Positions 1 through 9,527 of a stretch of 64,000 nucleotides of DNA are shown one piece after another. The number at the start of each line of letters is the position of its first letter. Within the stretch, counting starts at the first letter, position 1. The DNA is from an uncultured Flavobacterium sp. (GTDB lineage Bacteria; Bacteroidota; Bacteroidia; Flavobacteriales; Flavobacteriaceae): assembly GCF_946479975.1 (NCBI RefSeq), contig NZ_CAMLIX010000003.1, forward strand, positions 1 through 64,000, read 5' to 3'. Both the position numbers and the translations under genes were made by a program. Under the pieces are notes generated by a model that was not told the DNA's origin, did no database searches, and worked only from the letters and a program-made list of their open reading frames with translations.

Positions 1-540
1 GATGTAAAAGTAAAAGGAACCGCAAGCCATGCCGCGCACCAAAATGATGATAATGCTTTGTACAAATCAATTCCGGTAATGGAATGGTTTAAAAACTATA
101 AATTCGATAAAATCTCAGACGTTTTAGGTCCTGTAAAAATGACCGTAACGCAGATCAATGCAGGTAAGCAGCATAATGTTGTACCGTCAGAATGTGATTT
201 AGTGGTGGACATTCGTGTAACCGATCGTTATACAAATGCTGAAATTTTAGAAGTTGTAAAAGCAAACGTAAATGCAGAAGTTACGCCGAGATCGATGCAT
301 TTAAATGCTTCATCTATTCCGGTTGCGCACGGTTTAGTTCAAGCCGGAATTGCGTTAGGAAGAACAACTTATGGCTCTCCAACACTTTCAGATCAATCTG
401 TTTTAAGCTGTCAGTCTTTAAAATTAGGACCAGGCGAAACGTTACGTTCGCATTCAGCAGACGAATTTATTTTTGTAAACGAAATTGTAGAAGGAGTCGA
501 TTTGTATATTAAAATACTGAACGGGTTCTTTAAATTATAA
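1..540 (+). CDS. argE: M20 family deacetylase, ArgE-like (5' end outside window)
   Basis: The reading frame is open from base 1, so only the C-terminal part of the gene is present. The first residues give GTASHAAHQ, the conserved start of the M20 peptidase dimerisation domain. RSHSADEFI near the end carries the metal-ligand His of the second half of the catalytic domain. M20 enzymes of this type remove the acyl group from acylated arginine precursors. Bacteroidota route arginine synthesis through acylated citrulline, so the substrate may be N-acetyl- or N-succinyl-citrulline rather than acetylornithine (established knowledge, not visible here). argH follows 142 bp downstream on the same strand, which supports the arginine assignment. 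An internal TTG at 58 is not the real start. Confidence 0.85.
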   Translation, partial: DVKVKGTASHAAHQNDDNALYKSIPVMEWFKNYKFDKISDVLGPVKMTVTQINAGKQHNVVPSECDLVVDIRVTDRYTNAEILEVVKANVNAEVTPRSMHLNASSIPVAHGLVQAGIALGRTTYGSPTLSDQSVLSCQSLKLGPGETLRSHSADEFIFVNEIVEGVDLYIKILNGFFKL

Positions 541-553
541 GAAAAGAAAAATA

Positions 554-664
554 GCCACGAATTCACGAATTATTTTTTTTTTTATCTAAACGAAATATTA
601 ATTCGAATTAATTCGAAAAAAAATAATTGCAAACATTTGAAAAAATAATTCGTGAATTCGTGGC
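554..664. repeat. Long inverted repeat between argE and argH
   Basis: The arms at 554-578 and 640-664 are perfectly complementary over 25 bp. They start with GCCACGAATTCACGAATT and end in an A/T run. The 61-bp loop is AT-rich with no gene. A related family member, GCCACGAATTACACGAAT, occurs at about 34.45 kb. Folded in RNA, it would form a strong hairpin inside the arginine operon. It could attenuate or protect the transcript, or be a dispersed palindromic element. Confidence 0.85.
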
Positions 665-682
665 GAAAAAAAAACATAACCT

Positions 683-1963
683 ATGAAACTTTGGGAAAAA
701 GGAATACCAACAGATAAACAAATCGAACAATTCACAGTAGGAAACGATCGTGAACTGGATTTGGTTTTAGCAAAATACGATGCTTTAGGTTCAATTGCAC
801 ATGCCAAAATGTTAGGGCAAATTGGTTTGTTAACTTCAGAAGAAACAACTTTTTTGGTTGATGCTTTAAACGAAATTATCGCTGATATTGTGGTTGGAAA
901 TTTCGAAATCGAAGACAGTTTTGAAGACGTACATTCTAAAATCGAATATTTATTAACTGCAAAACTAGGCGACGCTGGAAAAAAAATCCACACTGCACGT
1001 TCTCGTAACGATCAGGTTTTGGTTGATGTTCATTTGTATTTAAAAGACGAATTAAAAGCCATAAAAGAACAGGTAAAAACACTTTTTGATTTGTTGATGG
1101 AATCAGCAGAAAAACATCAAAATGTATTGTTGCCAGGATATACGCATTTGCAAATCGCAATGCCGTCTTCATTCGGAATGTGGTTTTCGGCTTATGCAGA
1201 AAGTCTGATTGACGATATTACAATGTTGAACGCCGCTTCAAAAATTGTAGATCAGAATCCGTTAGGATCTGCTGCAGGTTATGGAAGTTCGTTTCCAATC
1301 AACAGAACTTTTACAACGCAGGAATTAGGTTTTGAAACCTTGAAATATAATGCCGTTGCCGCACAAATGAGCCGTGGAAAAGCAGAAAAAACCGTTGCTT
1401 TTGCTATGACAAGTGTTGCAGGCACATTGTCCAAATTTGCAATGGACGTTTGTTTGTATATGAGTCAGAATTTCGATTTTATAGGTCTTCCGGCACATCT
1501 TACGACGGGTTCAAGCATTATGCCTCACAAGAAAAATCCAGATGTTTTCGAATTAATCAGAGGAAAATGCAATAAGATTCAGGCGCTTCCTTACGAAATC
1601 ACTTTAATTACCAATAATCTTCCAAGCGGCTATCACAGAGATTTACAACTTTTGAAAGAAGGATTATTTCCAGCGATTCAAACCTTAAAATCTTGTCTGG
1701 ATATAGCGATATTTTCAATAAAAGACATCACAGTAAAAGATCATATTTTAGAAGATAAAAAATACGATTATTTATTTACAGTAGATACTCTTAACGAAAT
1801 GGTTGTAGAAGGAATGCCGTTTAGAGATGCATACAAAGCTGTTGCAGAACAGTTGGAAGCGGGAACATATAAATCTCCAAAAGAAACAAAACACACGCAC
1901 GAAGGAAGTATTAATAATTTATGCCTTGATGCAATAAAAGATAAAATGAAAGCAGCTTTTTAA
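683..1963 (+). CDS. argH: Argininosuccinate lyase
   Basis: Last step of arginine biosynthesis: cleaves argininosuccinate to arginine and fumarate in the cytoplasm. The protein has 426 residues and belongs to the fumarase/aspartase superfamily. The family signature GSSIMPHKKNPD lies at about residues 276-287 and contains the flexible-loop Ser that acts as catalytic base. The HTARSRNDQ motif near residue 103 is the other ArgH hallmark. It is slightly shorter than proteobacterial enzymes (about 460 residues), as is usual in Bacteroidota. It sits downstream of the ArgE-like gene on the same strand and is probably cotranscribed through the intergenic hairpin. A bidirectional terminator follows. 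Confidence 0.97.
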   Translation: MKLWEKGIPTDKQIEQFTVGNDRELDLVLAKYDALGSIAHAKMLGQIGLLTSEETTFLVDALNEIIADIVVGNFEIEDSFEDVHSKIEYLLTAKLGDAGKKIHTARSRNDQVLVDVHLYLKDELKAIKEQVKTLFDLLMESAEKHQNVLLPGYTHLQIAMPSSFGMWFSAYAESLIDDITMLNAASKIVDQNPLGSAAGYGSSFPINRTFTTQELGFETLKYNAVAAQMSRGKAEKTVAFAMTSVAGTLSKFAMDVCLYMSQNFDFIGLPAHLTTGSSIMPHKKNPDVFELIRGKCNKIQALPYEITLITNNLPSGYHRDLQLLKEGLFPAIQTLKSCLDIAIFSIKDITVKDHILEDKKYDYLFTVDTLNEMVVEGMPFRDAYKAVAEQLEAGTYKSPKETKHTHEGSINNLCLDAIKDKMKAAF

Positions 1964-1984
1964 TTTCTTTTTAAAAGCTATAAA

Positions 1985-2026
1985 AAAATAAAGGTCATTG
2001 ATTTGTTTCAATGACCTTTATTTTTT
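1985..2026. terminator. Bidirectional terminator argH / pectate lyase
   Basis: AAAGGTCATTGA and TCAATGACCTTT form a 12-bp stem with a short T-rich loop. An A run lies on the left and a T run on the right, so it can end transcription from both convergent genes. Confidence 0.88.
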
Positions 2027-2033
2027 ATGAAGT

Positions 2034-3350
2034 TTAATTTTTAACTACTTTAAAAGTTTTGCTTCGATTTTCAATTTCCACTTTACAGATATAAATTCCT
2101 TTAGAAAGATTTCCAACATTTAATTCCAATTTTTCATCTGGAGAAACATTTTTAGAATGCGAATATACTTTTGATCCATTTGAAGAAAATAAATTGACCT
2201 GAGCCAAGCCATTATCTGAACTTGAAAAATCAATATTCAAAAAACGATTAATTACCGACGGATAATATTTTAACTCCAGACTGTTAACATGATCATTAAG
2301 ACCCAAATTATTACAACTTGTAGACAAAACACCTTGAGCAGTCACTTGAAGCGTTGCTCCAGCACCGCAAGAAGCATTTGAAATAAATCCTGCAACATTT
2401 CCAATTGGAAGAGCGCTGTAGGCATATGAAGGTTTTGTTACAGCAGTTCCAGAATTTGCAGGTGCATTTATACAATCTGTAAATGCCACGCCAATTGTCC
2501 CGCCATCTGTACTTACATAATTTTTAAAAGCCGTTCCAATTTTAGCGAAGTCGGTTCCTTCAACATAACAAGTTGTATTATTATTTCCTCCTCCTAAACC
2601 AATTGCGAGTGAACCCGAAACCGAAGTGTTGTAGTAACAATTTAAAATATGCAACTCAGCATTTCTAGCTCTCGGCATTCTTTCTTTACAGCCTTCTGCC
2701 CAATAACAATTTTTAAAAGTAATGCTGTAATGACCATCTGCAGGAGCGTCAGATTTTGATGATCCAACTAAATCTGAAAATCTGTGATCGTCTGCACCGC
2801 CAGAACCACCGGCTTTTGGAGTTTTTAAATACGTAAATTTACACCAAGAAACCGTAACATTATCGGCAGCGCCTTTATTATCAAAATTGCCATCCATTCC
2901 GTCTTGAAATTCGCAGTGATCTACCCAGATGTTTGTAGCTTCAGATGTAAGGTTATCGCGTCCGTCAACATCGTATGCGCCTGGACCTTCAAAAATTAAA
3001 TTTCGAATAATGATATTATTAGATCCAGGCTTTAAATTTAAGATACCAGAACCCGCAGCAGTTTGTTCCAAATTGACTAATCGCGCGCCTGGAAGTCCGA
3101 TAATTGTTTTGTCATTTATTTGTAAACTAGTATAGGTGCAGGTAATAGTTCCTGAAACTAAAATTACTTGCGGTGTAGTAAGTTTAAGCTTTGCTGTTAA
3201 TTCTGACAACGTTGTAACGGTGACGGGTGCTGTATTTCCTCCACCAGTTGCAGCTGCGCCAAATCCTTCAGGTGCGCTCATAAAATAATTTTGAGCAAAA
3301 AGAATGTAGCAGGGCATAAGCAATGCCAATACAAGAAGTTTTGTTTTCAT
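2034..3350 (-). CDS. Secreted pectate lyase, PL1 family, with T9SS C-terminal domain
   Basis: Predicted to cleave polygalacturonate by beta-elimination outside the cell. Residues 1-20 are a signal peptide ending in FAQ. The middle is a right-handed beta-helix of PL1 type, with the WVDH motif at 142-145 and RMPRARN at about 224-230, the latter carrying the catalytic Arg seen in this family. A DDHRFSDL segment near 187 fits calcium-dependent substrate binding. The last ~75 residues, from about KYYPSVINRF to VVKN, look like a type A sorting domain of the type IX secretion system (GIYICKV... followed by K-rich end). Expression appears controlled by a promoter with a LacI-type operator (3384-3427). 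No other pectin genes are beside it in this window. Confidence 0.92.
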   Translation of the reverse strand: MKTKLLVLALLMPCYILFAQNYFMSAPEGFGAAATGGGNTAPVTVTTLSELTAKLKLTTPQVILVSGTITCTYTSLQINDKTIIGLPGARLVNLEQTAAGSGILNLKPGSNNIIIRNLIFEGPGAYDVDGRDNLTSEATNIWVDHCEFQDGMDGNFDNKGAADNVTVSWCKFTYLKTPKAGGSGGADDHRFSDLVGSSKSDAPADGHYSITFKNCYWAEGCKERMPRARNAELHILNCYYNTSVSGSLAIGLGGGNNNTTCYVEGTDFAKIGTAFKNYVSTDGGTIGVAFTDCINAPANSGTAVTKPSYAYSALPIGNVAGFISNASCGAGATLQVTAQGVLSTSCNNLGLNDHVNSLELKYYPSVINRFLNIDFSSSDNGLAQVNLFSSNGSKVYSHSKNVSPDEKLELNVGNLSKGIYICKVEIENRSKTFKVVKN

Positions 3351-3383
3351 TTAAGTGTGGTTTTTTGTGGTTTAATTAGTAAA

Positions 3384-3397
3384 TGTAATCGATTGCA
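3384..3397. promoter_or_regulatory. LacI-type operator at the pectate lyase transcription start
   Basis: TGTAATCGATTGCA fits the LacI/GalR-family half-site pattern TGNAANCGNTTNCA at every fixed position and is centred on ATCGAT. It abuts the -7 box on its downstream side, so a bound repressor would cover the transcription start. No LacI-family gene is in the window, so the regulator must be elsewhere. Confidence 0.65.
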
Positions 3398-3427
3398 CAA
3401 ATGTATAAGAATAAAAATAAATTCAAA
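3398..3427 (-). promoter_or_regulatory. Promoter of the pectate lyase gene
   Basis: On the minus strand this reads TTTG (3427-3424), an 18-bp spacer, then TACATTTG (3405-3398). This closely matches the Bacteroidota consensus TTTG-N19-TAnnTTTG. The box lies about 48 bp before the start codon. Confidence 0.8.
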
Positions 3428-3605
3428 TAAATTTATCAATTTTTTAGCTTTTAAAGTTTTGATTATAAGAATTATAAGTGTTGCTTTTACACTAAAAAAT
3501 CAGTTCTTTTTATTAATAAAGAAAAAATAAATTAATTCGACAATTTGCAAAAAGAGGAAATTCATACTTATTCCATATATTTATATATAGGTTAAAAAGA
3601 AATAG

Positions 3606-4604
3606 ATGAAAAAATTTAATGAACAATCAACTGCTGCTCTTTTTGAAAAGGGCTTAATAACAGAAAATCAGTTTGATGAAATAAAATCATATCGAAATTT
3701 AAATATCTTTTCGGTAAATGCAGAGTTAAAGCTCTTTCTTTATTTATCAGTACTTTTATTTACTTCTGGAATTGGAATTTTGATTTATGAAAACATTGAT
3801 TCAATTGGACATATCGCAATTCTATCTCTGCTTTTAATTGTAATTGCAGTTTGCTTTTATTACTGTTTTAAAAATTCAAAAGGTTTTCAGAAAACAGAAA
3901 CGGTTTTCGAAAATCCTGTTTTAGAATATTTAGTTTTACTGGCTAATATTTTGACTTGTATTTTTATTGGATATCTTCAATTTCAATATAAGCCCTTTGG
4001 AGAACACTACGGATTAGCGACTTTGGTGCCAACTATAGTGAGTTTCTTTTGTGCTTATTATTTTGACAATAAAAGTGTTTTAACGATCGCTGTAACGGGA
4101 CTAGCTGCTTACATCGGACTTTCTGTGACACCGCAGGATTTAATGAGGAACAATGATTTTTACGCAAGTCAGAGTTTGAGTTATTCTGCTATTATGCTTG
4201 GCATTTTATTGATTTTGTGGACGATTTATAGTAAGCGGATTTCCTTAAAAACTCATTTCGCATTAATTTTTCTAACCTTTGCTTTGCATATTATTAGTAT
4301 CGCATCAATTAGTAATTTAACAAATTTTGAAACTTTAATCTGGTTGCTATTTGCTGTAGTTTTAGCAGGTTCCACTTATTATTTCTATAAGGCCAGTTAT
4401 GAATACAAAGCAATGTCATTATATGTTTTCATGATTCTGTATGCCTATATTGGTGGAAATATCTTCATATTCAGAATTTTTGAAAATGTTGATTTTTCTC
4501 AAATTTGGGAATTATTTATCTTCTTGCTTCCAGCTTACTTTGTTGGTTCAATTGTAATGTTTATTAAATTGATTAAAAAATTCCATAAAGAAATTGCAGA
4601 ATGA
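3606..4604 (+). CDS. DUF2157-like polytopic membrane protein
   Basis: 332 residues. The short soluble N-terminus (about 1-40) contains the FEKGLITENQFDEI helix typical of DUF2157. About ten hydrophobic segments follow, so this is an inner-membrane protein of unknown function. Its stop codon overlaps the start of the next gene by 4 bp (ATGA), so the two are translationally coupled. The next gene has a similar N-terminal layout (an acidic helix with FNGGFISKEQ, then membrane spans), suggesting ancient duplication. I infer that the two work together. I see no catalytic motif. Confidence 0.8.
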   Translation: MKKFNEQSTAALFEKGLITENQFDEIKSYRNLNIFSVNAELKLFLYLSVLLFTSGIGILIYENIDSIGHIAILSLLLIVIAVCFYYCFKNSKGFQKTETVFENPVLEYLVLLANILTCIFIGYLQFQYKPFGEHYGLATLVPTIVSFFCAYYFDNKSVLTIAVTGLAAYIGLSVTPQDLMRNNDFYASQSLSYSAIMLGILLILWTIYSKRISLKTHFALIFLTFALHIISIASISNLTNFETLIWLLFAVVLAGSTYYFYKASYEYKAMSLYVFMILYAYIGGNIFIFRIFENVDFSQIWELFIFLLPAYFVGSIVMFIKLIKKFHKEIAE

Positions 4605-5764
4605 TAGTATACGATAGAAAAAAATTAAATAACGAAGTTTTAGTTGATGAAGCCAATACTTTATTCAACGGAGGCTTTATAAGTAAAGAACAGAAGAAAT
4701 TTATTGAAAAGGAATTACCAGTTCTTAAAAACCAAAATAATATTCTGGTGAGAATTGGTTTCTTTTTGCTTGGAACTTTATTGTATAGTTCAATTTGCGG
4801 AATGATTTCGTTAGTTGGACTAAATTCCGAGCATTTTTACCTGAAAATTTGCTCATATATATTTGCTGCAGTTGGTTTTGCTGGAGCAGAATTTCTTGGA
4901 AAACAAGATTATCGCAGTCACGGTTTAGATGATGCTTTTATTTTAGGTGCGCTTTTCTGTTTAGGAATTGGCGTAGCTGTAACAACCGAAGGTTACGAAA
5001 CTGTTATTGCAGTTTTTGTAGCTGTTGGTGCGCTTTTTATGTTTTTAAGATACCTGCATTTACTCTCCATGTTGGTTTTTTGTTTAGCTGTAACCATTTT
5101 TTTATTTTTTCAAATGTTTGAATTTGGAGATATTGGAAAAGCGATTTTGCCATTTACAGCAATGATTTTTGCAGGTGTTTCTTATTTTATAACTAAAAAA
5201 ATCATTCAAAAGCTAACAAAGAGTTACTACTACAATGGACTTTTATTAGCCAATAGTTTTTGTTTGATACTGTTTTATTTTTCTTGTAATTATTTAGTAG
5301 TAAGAGAACTGTCTGCTGAATTATTAGGGACAGAAGTAAAACCAGGAACAGATATTCCTTTTGCATTTTTCTTCTATGCATTTACGTTTATTGTACCTGT
5401 AGTTTATTTGGTGCAGGCTTTAAGAACAAAAGATAAAATAATGCTTTGGATTAGTTTTTTATCGATTGCATTTTCAATTTACACGATTCGATTCTATTAT
5501 TCGGTTTTGCCAGTTGAAGTTGCGCTGACTATTGGAGGTGTGGTTTTATTTGTAATCACTTATTTTTCAATTAAAAAACTTAAAGAAAAAGAAAGCGGAT
5601 TAACCTTTAAACCAGATAGAATCAATCATTCAGATTCACTTTTAAATGCAGAAGCTTTGGTTGTAGCTTCAACTTTCGGAATGAAACCAGAAGTTAAAAC
5701 GGTTTCTCCAATGGAATTTGGAGACGGTGGTTTCAGCGGAGGAGGATCTGGAGGAAGCTTTTAA
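4601..5764 (+). CDS. DUF2157-like membrane protein with glycine-rich tail
   Basis: 387 residues. N-terminal helix with FNGGFISKEQKKFIEKEL, about ten membrane segments, then a soluble C-terminal region of about 60 residues. The protein ends in GDGGFSGGGSGGSF. Glycine/serine tails of this sort also end TPM/YgcG-type membrane proteins, but the TPM domain itself is not present here. It overlaps the preceding gene by 4 bp and is its likely partner. Function unknown; an envelope-stress or membrane-organising role would be a guess. Confidence 0.8.
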   Translation: MIVYDRKKLNNEVLVDEANTLFNGGFISKEQKKFIEKELPVLKNQNNILVRIGFFLLGTLLYSSICGMISLVGLNSEHFYLKICSYIFAAVGFAGAEFLGKQDYRSHGLDDAFILGALFCLGIGVAVTTEGYETVIAVFVAVGALFMFLRYLHLLSMLVFCLAVTIFLFFQMFEFGDIGKAILPFTAMIFAGVSYFITKKIIQKLTKSYYYNGLLLANSFCLILFYFSCNYLVVRELSAELLGTEVKPGTDIPFAFFFYAFTFIVPVVYLVQALRTKDKIMLWISFLSIAFSIYTIRFYYSVLPVEVALTIGGVVLFVITYFSIKKLKEKESGLTFKPDRINHSDSLLNAEALVVASTFGMKPEVKTVSPMEFGDGGFSGGGSGGSF

Positions 5765-5767
5765 TTT

Positions 5768-5946
5768 AGTTATGAATTATAAGTTATAAGTTATAAGTTA
5801 TAAGTTGGGTGTAGGATCCAGTCTAGCATATTATTTAAGTAAAAAGAAAGCCTTAAATTGATTTTATACAATTTAAGGCTTTTTAACTTTTCAATTTTTC
5901 TGTAATTTAAGCTGAGTGATAACTCATAACTCACAACTTATAACTA
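5768..5946. repeat. TAAGTTATAAGTT inverted repeat enclosing a terminator
   Basis: The left arm (about 5768-5806) is a run of ATAAGTT heptamers. The right arm (5920-5946) reads AACTCATAACTCACAACTTA and onward, its imperfect complement. A terminator stem sits in the loop. A single related arm occurs at about 21455-21500, upstream of miaE. Confidence 0.75.
5847..5884. terminator. Bidirectional terminator after the DUF2157-like pair
   Basis: AAAGCCTTAAATTG pairs with CAATTTAAGGCTTT around an 8-bp loop, followed by T. It serves the convergent upstream membrane genes and ytxJ. Confidence 0.88.
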
Positions 5947-6333
5947 AATTTTACTTTTCAATGCCTCAGCATCAATATCGCTGTGCGAAACATTGTAAAT
6001 TGCTTTGCCATCTTTGATTAAAATCAATTGTGGCGATTCATGATAAACACCAAAATTTGATGCAATTTCATTTGAAATATCTCGGTGTGCAATCAAATCT
6101 AAAAAATAAGCATCAACAACACCTTCAAGATCATAATCTCTTTCAAATTGTTTCAAAGCCATTCGGCTGATGCTGCATCTTGTGCTGTGTTTAAAAATAA
6201 CAACTGGCTTTTCTTTAGAAATAGCTTCAACTTCTTGTAATTGAAGAATATCTGTTAATTCTGTCCAGTTTATTTTACTTTTTGGAGCTTCTGAGTTCTC
6301 TGAACTTCCGAAGATTGAATTAAAAAAACTCAT
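5944..6333 (-). CDS. ytxJ: Bacillithiol-system redox protein YtxJ
   Basis: 129 residues with a thioredoxin fold. FKHSTRCSIS places the single active-site Cys at residue 53, matching the monothiol TC(P/S)IS type of YtxJ/BrxC-like proteins. The cis-Pro loop is ESPQLILIKDG near residue 104. There is no second Cys, so it should act as a monothiol bacilliredoxin that removes bacillithiol from proteins (family knowledge). Several Bacteroidota make bacillithiol. The gene stands alone, convergent with the DUF2157-like pair. A possible -7 box (TAACTTTG on the minus strand, 6442-6449) is 109 bp upstream. Confidence 0.88.
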   Translation of the reverse strand: MSFFNSIFGSSENSEAPKSKINWTELTDILQLQEVEAISKEKPVVIFKHSTRCSISRMALKQFERDYDLEGVVDAYFLDLIAHRDISNEIASNFGVYHESPQLILIKDGKAIYNVSHSDIDAEALKSKI

Positions 6334-6534
6334 ATTTGTCTTGTTTTATGACTTTTTGACGCATTAAAATTGATAAAATTCAATATTTAATGTCATTTTG
6401 TCTGTTTTTATGTTGTGGAATATAATTTGTCTATTCCAATGCAAAGTTAGATTATTTGAGCTGAATTTAATAACTCTATAAATCGTAACTTTAATCTTAA
6501 ACAAATAAATAATAAATCAATCAAATCGAAAAAT

Positions 6535-9132
6535 ATGAATATTAACAAGTTTACTATTAAATCGCAGGAAGCCATTCAGTTGTCGCAGCAATTAGCACAG
6601 CGAAATGGCCAGCAGCAAATTGAAAATGAACACATTTTCAAAGCTATTTTTGAAGTTGATGAAAACGTAGCGCCATTTATCTTAAAAAAATTAAACGTAA
6701 ATGTGCCATTGTTTCTACAAATTTTAGACAGTACAATTCAGAGTTTTCCAAAAGTTTCTGGAGGTGATATACTGCTTTCAAGAGACGCAAATAAAGCTTT
6801 GAACGAAGCCGAAATTATTGCACAAAAAATGAACGACGAATATGTTTCGATCGAACATTTAATTTTAGCCATTTTTGACTCAAAAAGTAAAGTTTCTCAG
6901 ATTTTAAAAGATCAGGGAGTTACAGGAAAAGGTCTGAAAGCAGCAATCGAAGAATTACGTAAAGGCGAAAGAGTAACTTCAGCTTCGGCAGAAGAAACTT
7001 ATAATTCGCTGAATAAATACGCAAAAAACTTAAACGAATTAGCAAGAACAGGAAAGTTAGATCCCGTTATTGGTCGTGATGAAGAAATTCGTCGTGTCTT
7101 GCAGATTTTGACTCGTAGAACCAAAAACAATCCAATGCTTATTGGTGAACCTGGAGTTGGTAAAACAGCAATTGCAGAAGGTTTAGCACACAGAATTGTA
7201 GACGGAGACGTTCCAGAAAACTTAAAAGATAAAATCGTTTTCTCCTTAGATATGGGAGCTTTGATCGCCGGAGCGAAATTCAAAGGAGAATTTGAAGAAC
7301 GTTTAAAATCGGTTGTAAAAGAAGTTACTTCTGCAGAAGGTGATATCGTTCTGTTTATTGATGAAATTCATACGCTTGTAGGAGCGGGTGGAGGAGAAGG
7401 CGCAATGGACGCTGCCAATATCTTGAAACCGGCTTTGGCTCGTGGAGAATTAAGAGCAATTGGTGCTACAACTTTAGATGAATATCAAAAATATTTTGAA
7501 AAAGATAAAGCACTGGAAAGACGTTTCCAAAAAGTCTTAATCGACGAACCAGACACAGAAAGTGCGATTTCGATTCTTCGTGGAATCAAAGAAAAGTACG
7601 AAACGCATCATAAAGTTCAAATCAAAGACGAGGCAATTATTGCAGCGGTTGAGCTTTCGCAAAGATATATTACAAATCGTTTCTTGCCAGATAAAGCAAT
7701 TGATTTGATGGACGAAGCAGCTTCTAAACTGCGTATGGAAATCAATTCGAAACCAGAAGAATTAGATGTTTTGGATCGTAAAATCATGCAGTTAGAAATT
7801 GAGATCGAGGCCATTAAACGTGAAAAAGAAGAATCGAAACTGAAGATTTTGGGAATGGATTTGGCAAATCTCAAAGAAGAACGCAACGAGATCTACGCAA
7901 GATGGAAATCTGAAAAAGATATTGTTGACGGAATTCAGGCTGTCAAACATGAAATTGAAGATTTCAAGTACGAAGCAGAACGCGCAGAACGTGATGGCGA
8001 TTACGGAAAAGTTGCCGAAATTCGTTACGGAAAAATAAAAGAAGCTCAGGAACGCCAAGATGTTTTGCAGAAACAATTGCAGGAATTCCAATCTGGAAAT
8101 TCTTTAATTAAAGAAGAAGTTACCAGAGAAGATATTGCAGAAGTTGTAGCAAAATGGACAGGAATTCCGGTTACAAAAATGCTTCAGACCGAAAGAGAAA
8201 AACTATTGCATTTAGAAGATGAATTGCACAAACGTGTAGTAGGTCAAGAAGAAGCGATAGAAGCCGTGAGTGATGCCGTTCGTAGAAGTCGCGCCGGTTT
8301 ACAGGATATGAAAAAACCTGTTGGAACGTTCTTGTTTTTAGGAACAACTGGAGTTGGTAAAACCGAATTAGCAAAAGCTTTGGCCGAATATCTTTTTGAT
8401 GACGAAAATGCCATGACGCGTATCGATATGAGTGAGTACCAAGAACGCCACAGTGTGAGCCGTTTAGTGGGTGCGCCTCCGGGATATGTGGGTTATGATG
8501 AAGGTGGTCAATTGACAGAAGCTGTTCGTAGAAAACCGTATTCTGTGATTTTGTTAGATGAGATCGAAAAAGCGCATCCAGATACTTTCAATATTTTATT
8601 GCAGGTTTTAGATGAAGGACGTTTAACAGATAATAAAGGACGTCTGGCCGATTTCAAAAACACAATAATTATTATGACTTCCAATATGGGAAGCCAGATT
8701 ATTCAGGAGAAATTCGAAAATTTGAAAGGCGGCGTTGAAGCAGCAACAGAAGCAGCTAAAAACGAAGTTTTAGGATTATTAAAACAAACAGTTCGTCCTG
8801 AATTTATAAACCGTATCGACGAAATCGTAATGTTTACACCGCTTACAGTTGATAATATTTCTAGAATTGTAGGCTTACAATTAAAAAGTGTTACAAAAAT
8901 GCTGGCACTGCAAGGAATTACTATGGATGCAACTCCAGAAGCAATCGCTTATTTGTCAGATAAAGGATATGATCCTCAATTTGGAGCACGACCAGTAAAA
9001 CGTGTTGTTCAGAGAGAGGTACTGAATCAGCTGTCTAAAGAAATTTTGGCAGGAAACATTACAACAGAAAGTATCATTTTATTAGATGCTTTCGATGGTA
9101 AATTGGTTTTTAGAAACCAGACAGAAAATTAA
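6535..9132 (+). CDS. clpB: ATP-dependent disaggregase ClpB
   Basis: 865 residues, full length for ClpB. Order: N-terminal Clp repeat domain (1-145); first AAA+ module with Walker [10 protein letters not shown] at about 205-213 and Walker B LFIDEIHT near 273; coiled-coil middle domain about 400-520, rich in E/K/R; second AAA+ module with Walker [10 protein letters not shown] at about 603-611 and LLDEIEK near 675; C-terminal D2-small domain. The middle domain distinguishes it from ClpA/ClpC. With DnaK it resolubilises aggregated proteins after heat or oxidative shock. It is monocistronic, with a terminator 25 bp downstream. I did not see a HrcA (CIRCE) site upstream. Confidence 0.98.
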   Translation: MNINKFTIKSQEAIQLSQQLAQRNGQQQIENEHIFKAIFEVDENVAPFILKKLNVNVPLFLQILDSTIQSFPKVSGGDILLSRDANKALNEAEIIAQKMNDEYVSIEHLILAIFDSKSKVSQILKDQGVTGKGLKAAIEELRKGERVTSASAEETYNSLNKYAKNLNELARTGKLDPVIGRDEEIRRVLQILTRRTKNNPMLIGEPGVGKTAIAEGLAHRIVDGDVPENLKDKIVFSLDMGALIAGAKFKGEFEERLKSVVKEVTSAEGDIVLFIDEIHTLVGAGGGEGAMDAANILKPALARGELRAIGATTLDEYQKYFEKDKALERRFQKVLIDEPDTESAISILRGIKEKYETHHKVQIKDEAIIAAVELSQRYITNRFLPDKAIDLMDEAASKLRMEINSKPEELDVLDRKIMQLEIEIEAIKREKEESKLKILGMDLANLKEERNEIYARWKSEKDIVDGIQAVKHEIEDFKYEAERAERDGDYGKVAEIRYGKIKEAQERQDVLQKQLQEFQSGNSLIKEEVTREDIAEVVAKWTGIPVTKMLQTEREKLLHLEDELHKRVVGQEEAIEAVSDAVRRSRAGLQDMKKPVGTFLFLGTTGVGKTELAKALAEYLFDDENAMTRIDMSEYQERHSVSRLVGAPPGYVGYDEGGQLTEAVRRKPYSVILLDEIEKAHPDTFNILLQVLDEGRLTDNKGRLADFKNTIIIMTSNMGSQIIQEKFENLKGGVEAATEAAKNEVLGLLKQTVRPEFINRIDEIVMFTPLTVDNISRIVGLQLKSVTKMLALQGITMDATPEAIAYLSDKGYDPQFGARPVKRVVQREVLNQLSKEILAGNITTESIILLDAFDGKLVFRNQTEN

Positions 9133-9156
9133 TTTTTTTACATGTTATTCTTAAAG

Positions 9157-9190
9157 AGCGTCAGTTTTTACTGGTGCTTTTTTTTTATCC
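9157..9190 (+). terminator. Terminator after clpB
   Basis: AGCGTCAGT pairs with ACTGGTGCT, with two G-U pairs, followed by a run of nine or more T. Confidence 0.75.
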
Positions 9191-9298
9191 GTGAATTCTG
9201 AAACTTTTTGTCTAATTCTTATAACAATTCATTTTTAAAAAATATAGAATTTTAAATAAATTAGAATCAGCAAATTATTAATTAAAAAATCAAAAAAC

Positions 9299-9418
9299 AT
9301 GAACAATTTATTTAGAGGATTATTAGCAGGTTACGGTGCAAAAAAATTAGGAGGAGGATGTTTTGGAACAGTCTTAGTTTTTATCATTTTATGGGTGATT
9401 TTAGGGCAATGCAGCTAA
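9299..9418 (+). CDS. 39-residue glycine-rich membrane peptide
   Basis: Small frame ATG at 9299 to TAA at 9416-9418. It begins MNNLFRGLLAGYGAKKLGGG and ends in a hydrophobic helix of about 14 residues and GQCS. The G-rich amphipathic start followed by one transmembrane helix, the AT-rich leader and its position in a clean gap between clpB and the DUF808 gene all favour a real small protein. The next gene starts 110 bp downstream on the same strand and is also a membrane protein. I do not recognise a family. Confidence 0.6.
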   Translation: MNNLFRGLLAGYGAKKLGGGCFGTVLVFIILWVILGQCS

Positions 9419-9527
9419 AAAGTACTTTCAGAAAAATAGGAATAAAAAACGCAAATTTAATGTGATATTATTGGGCAGATTACAGCAAAATGTCTAGTTT
9501 CGCATTCAATAAAATAAATTTTAAAAA

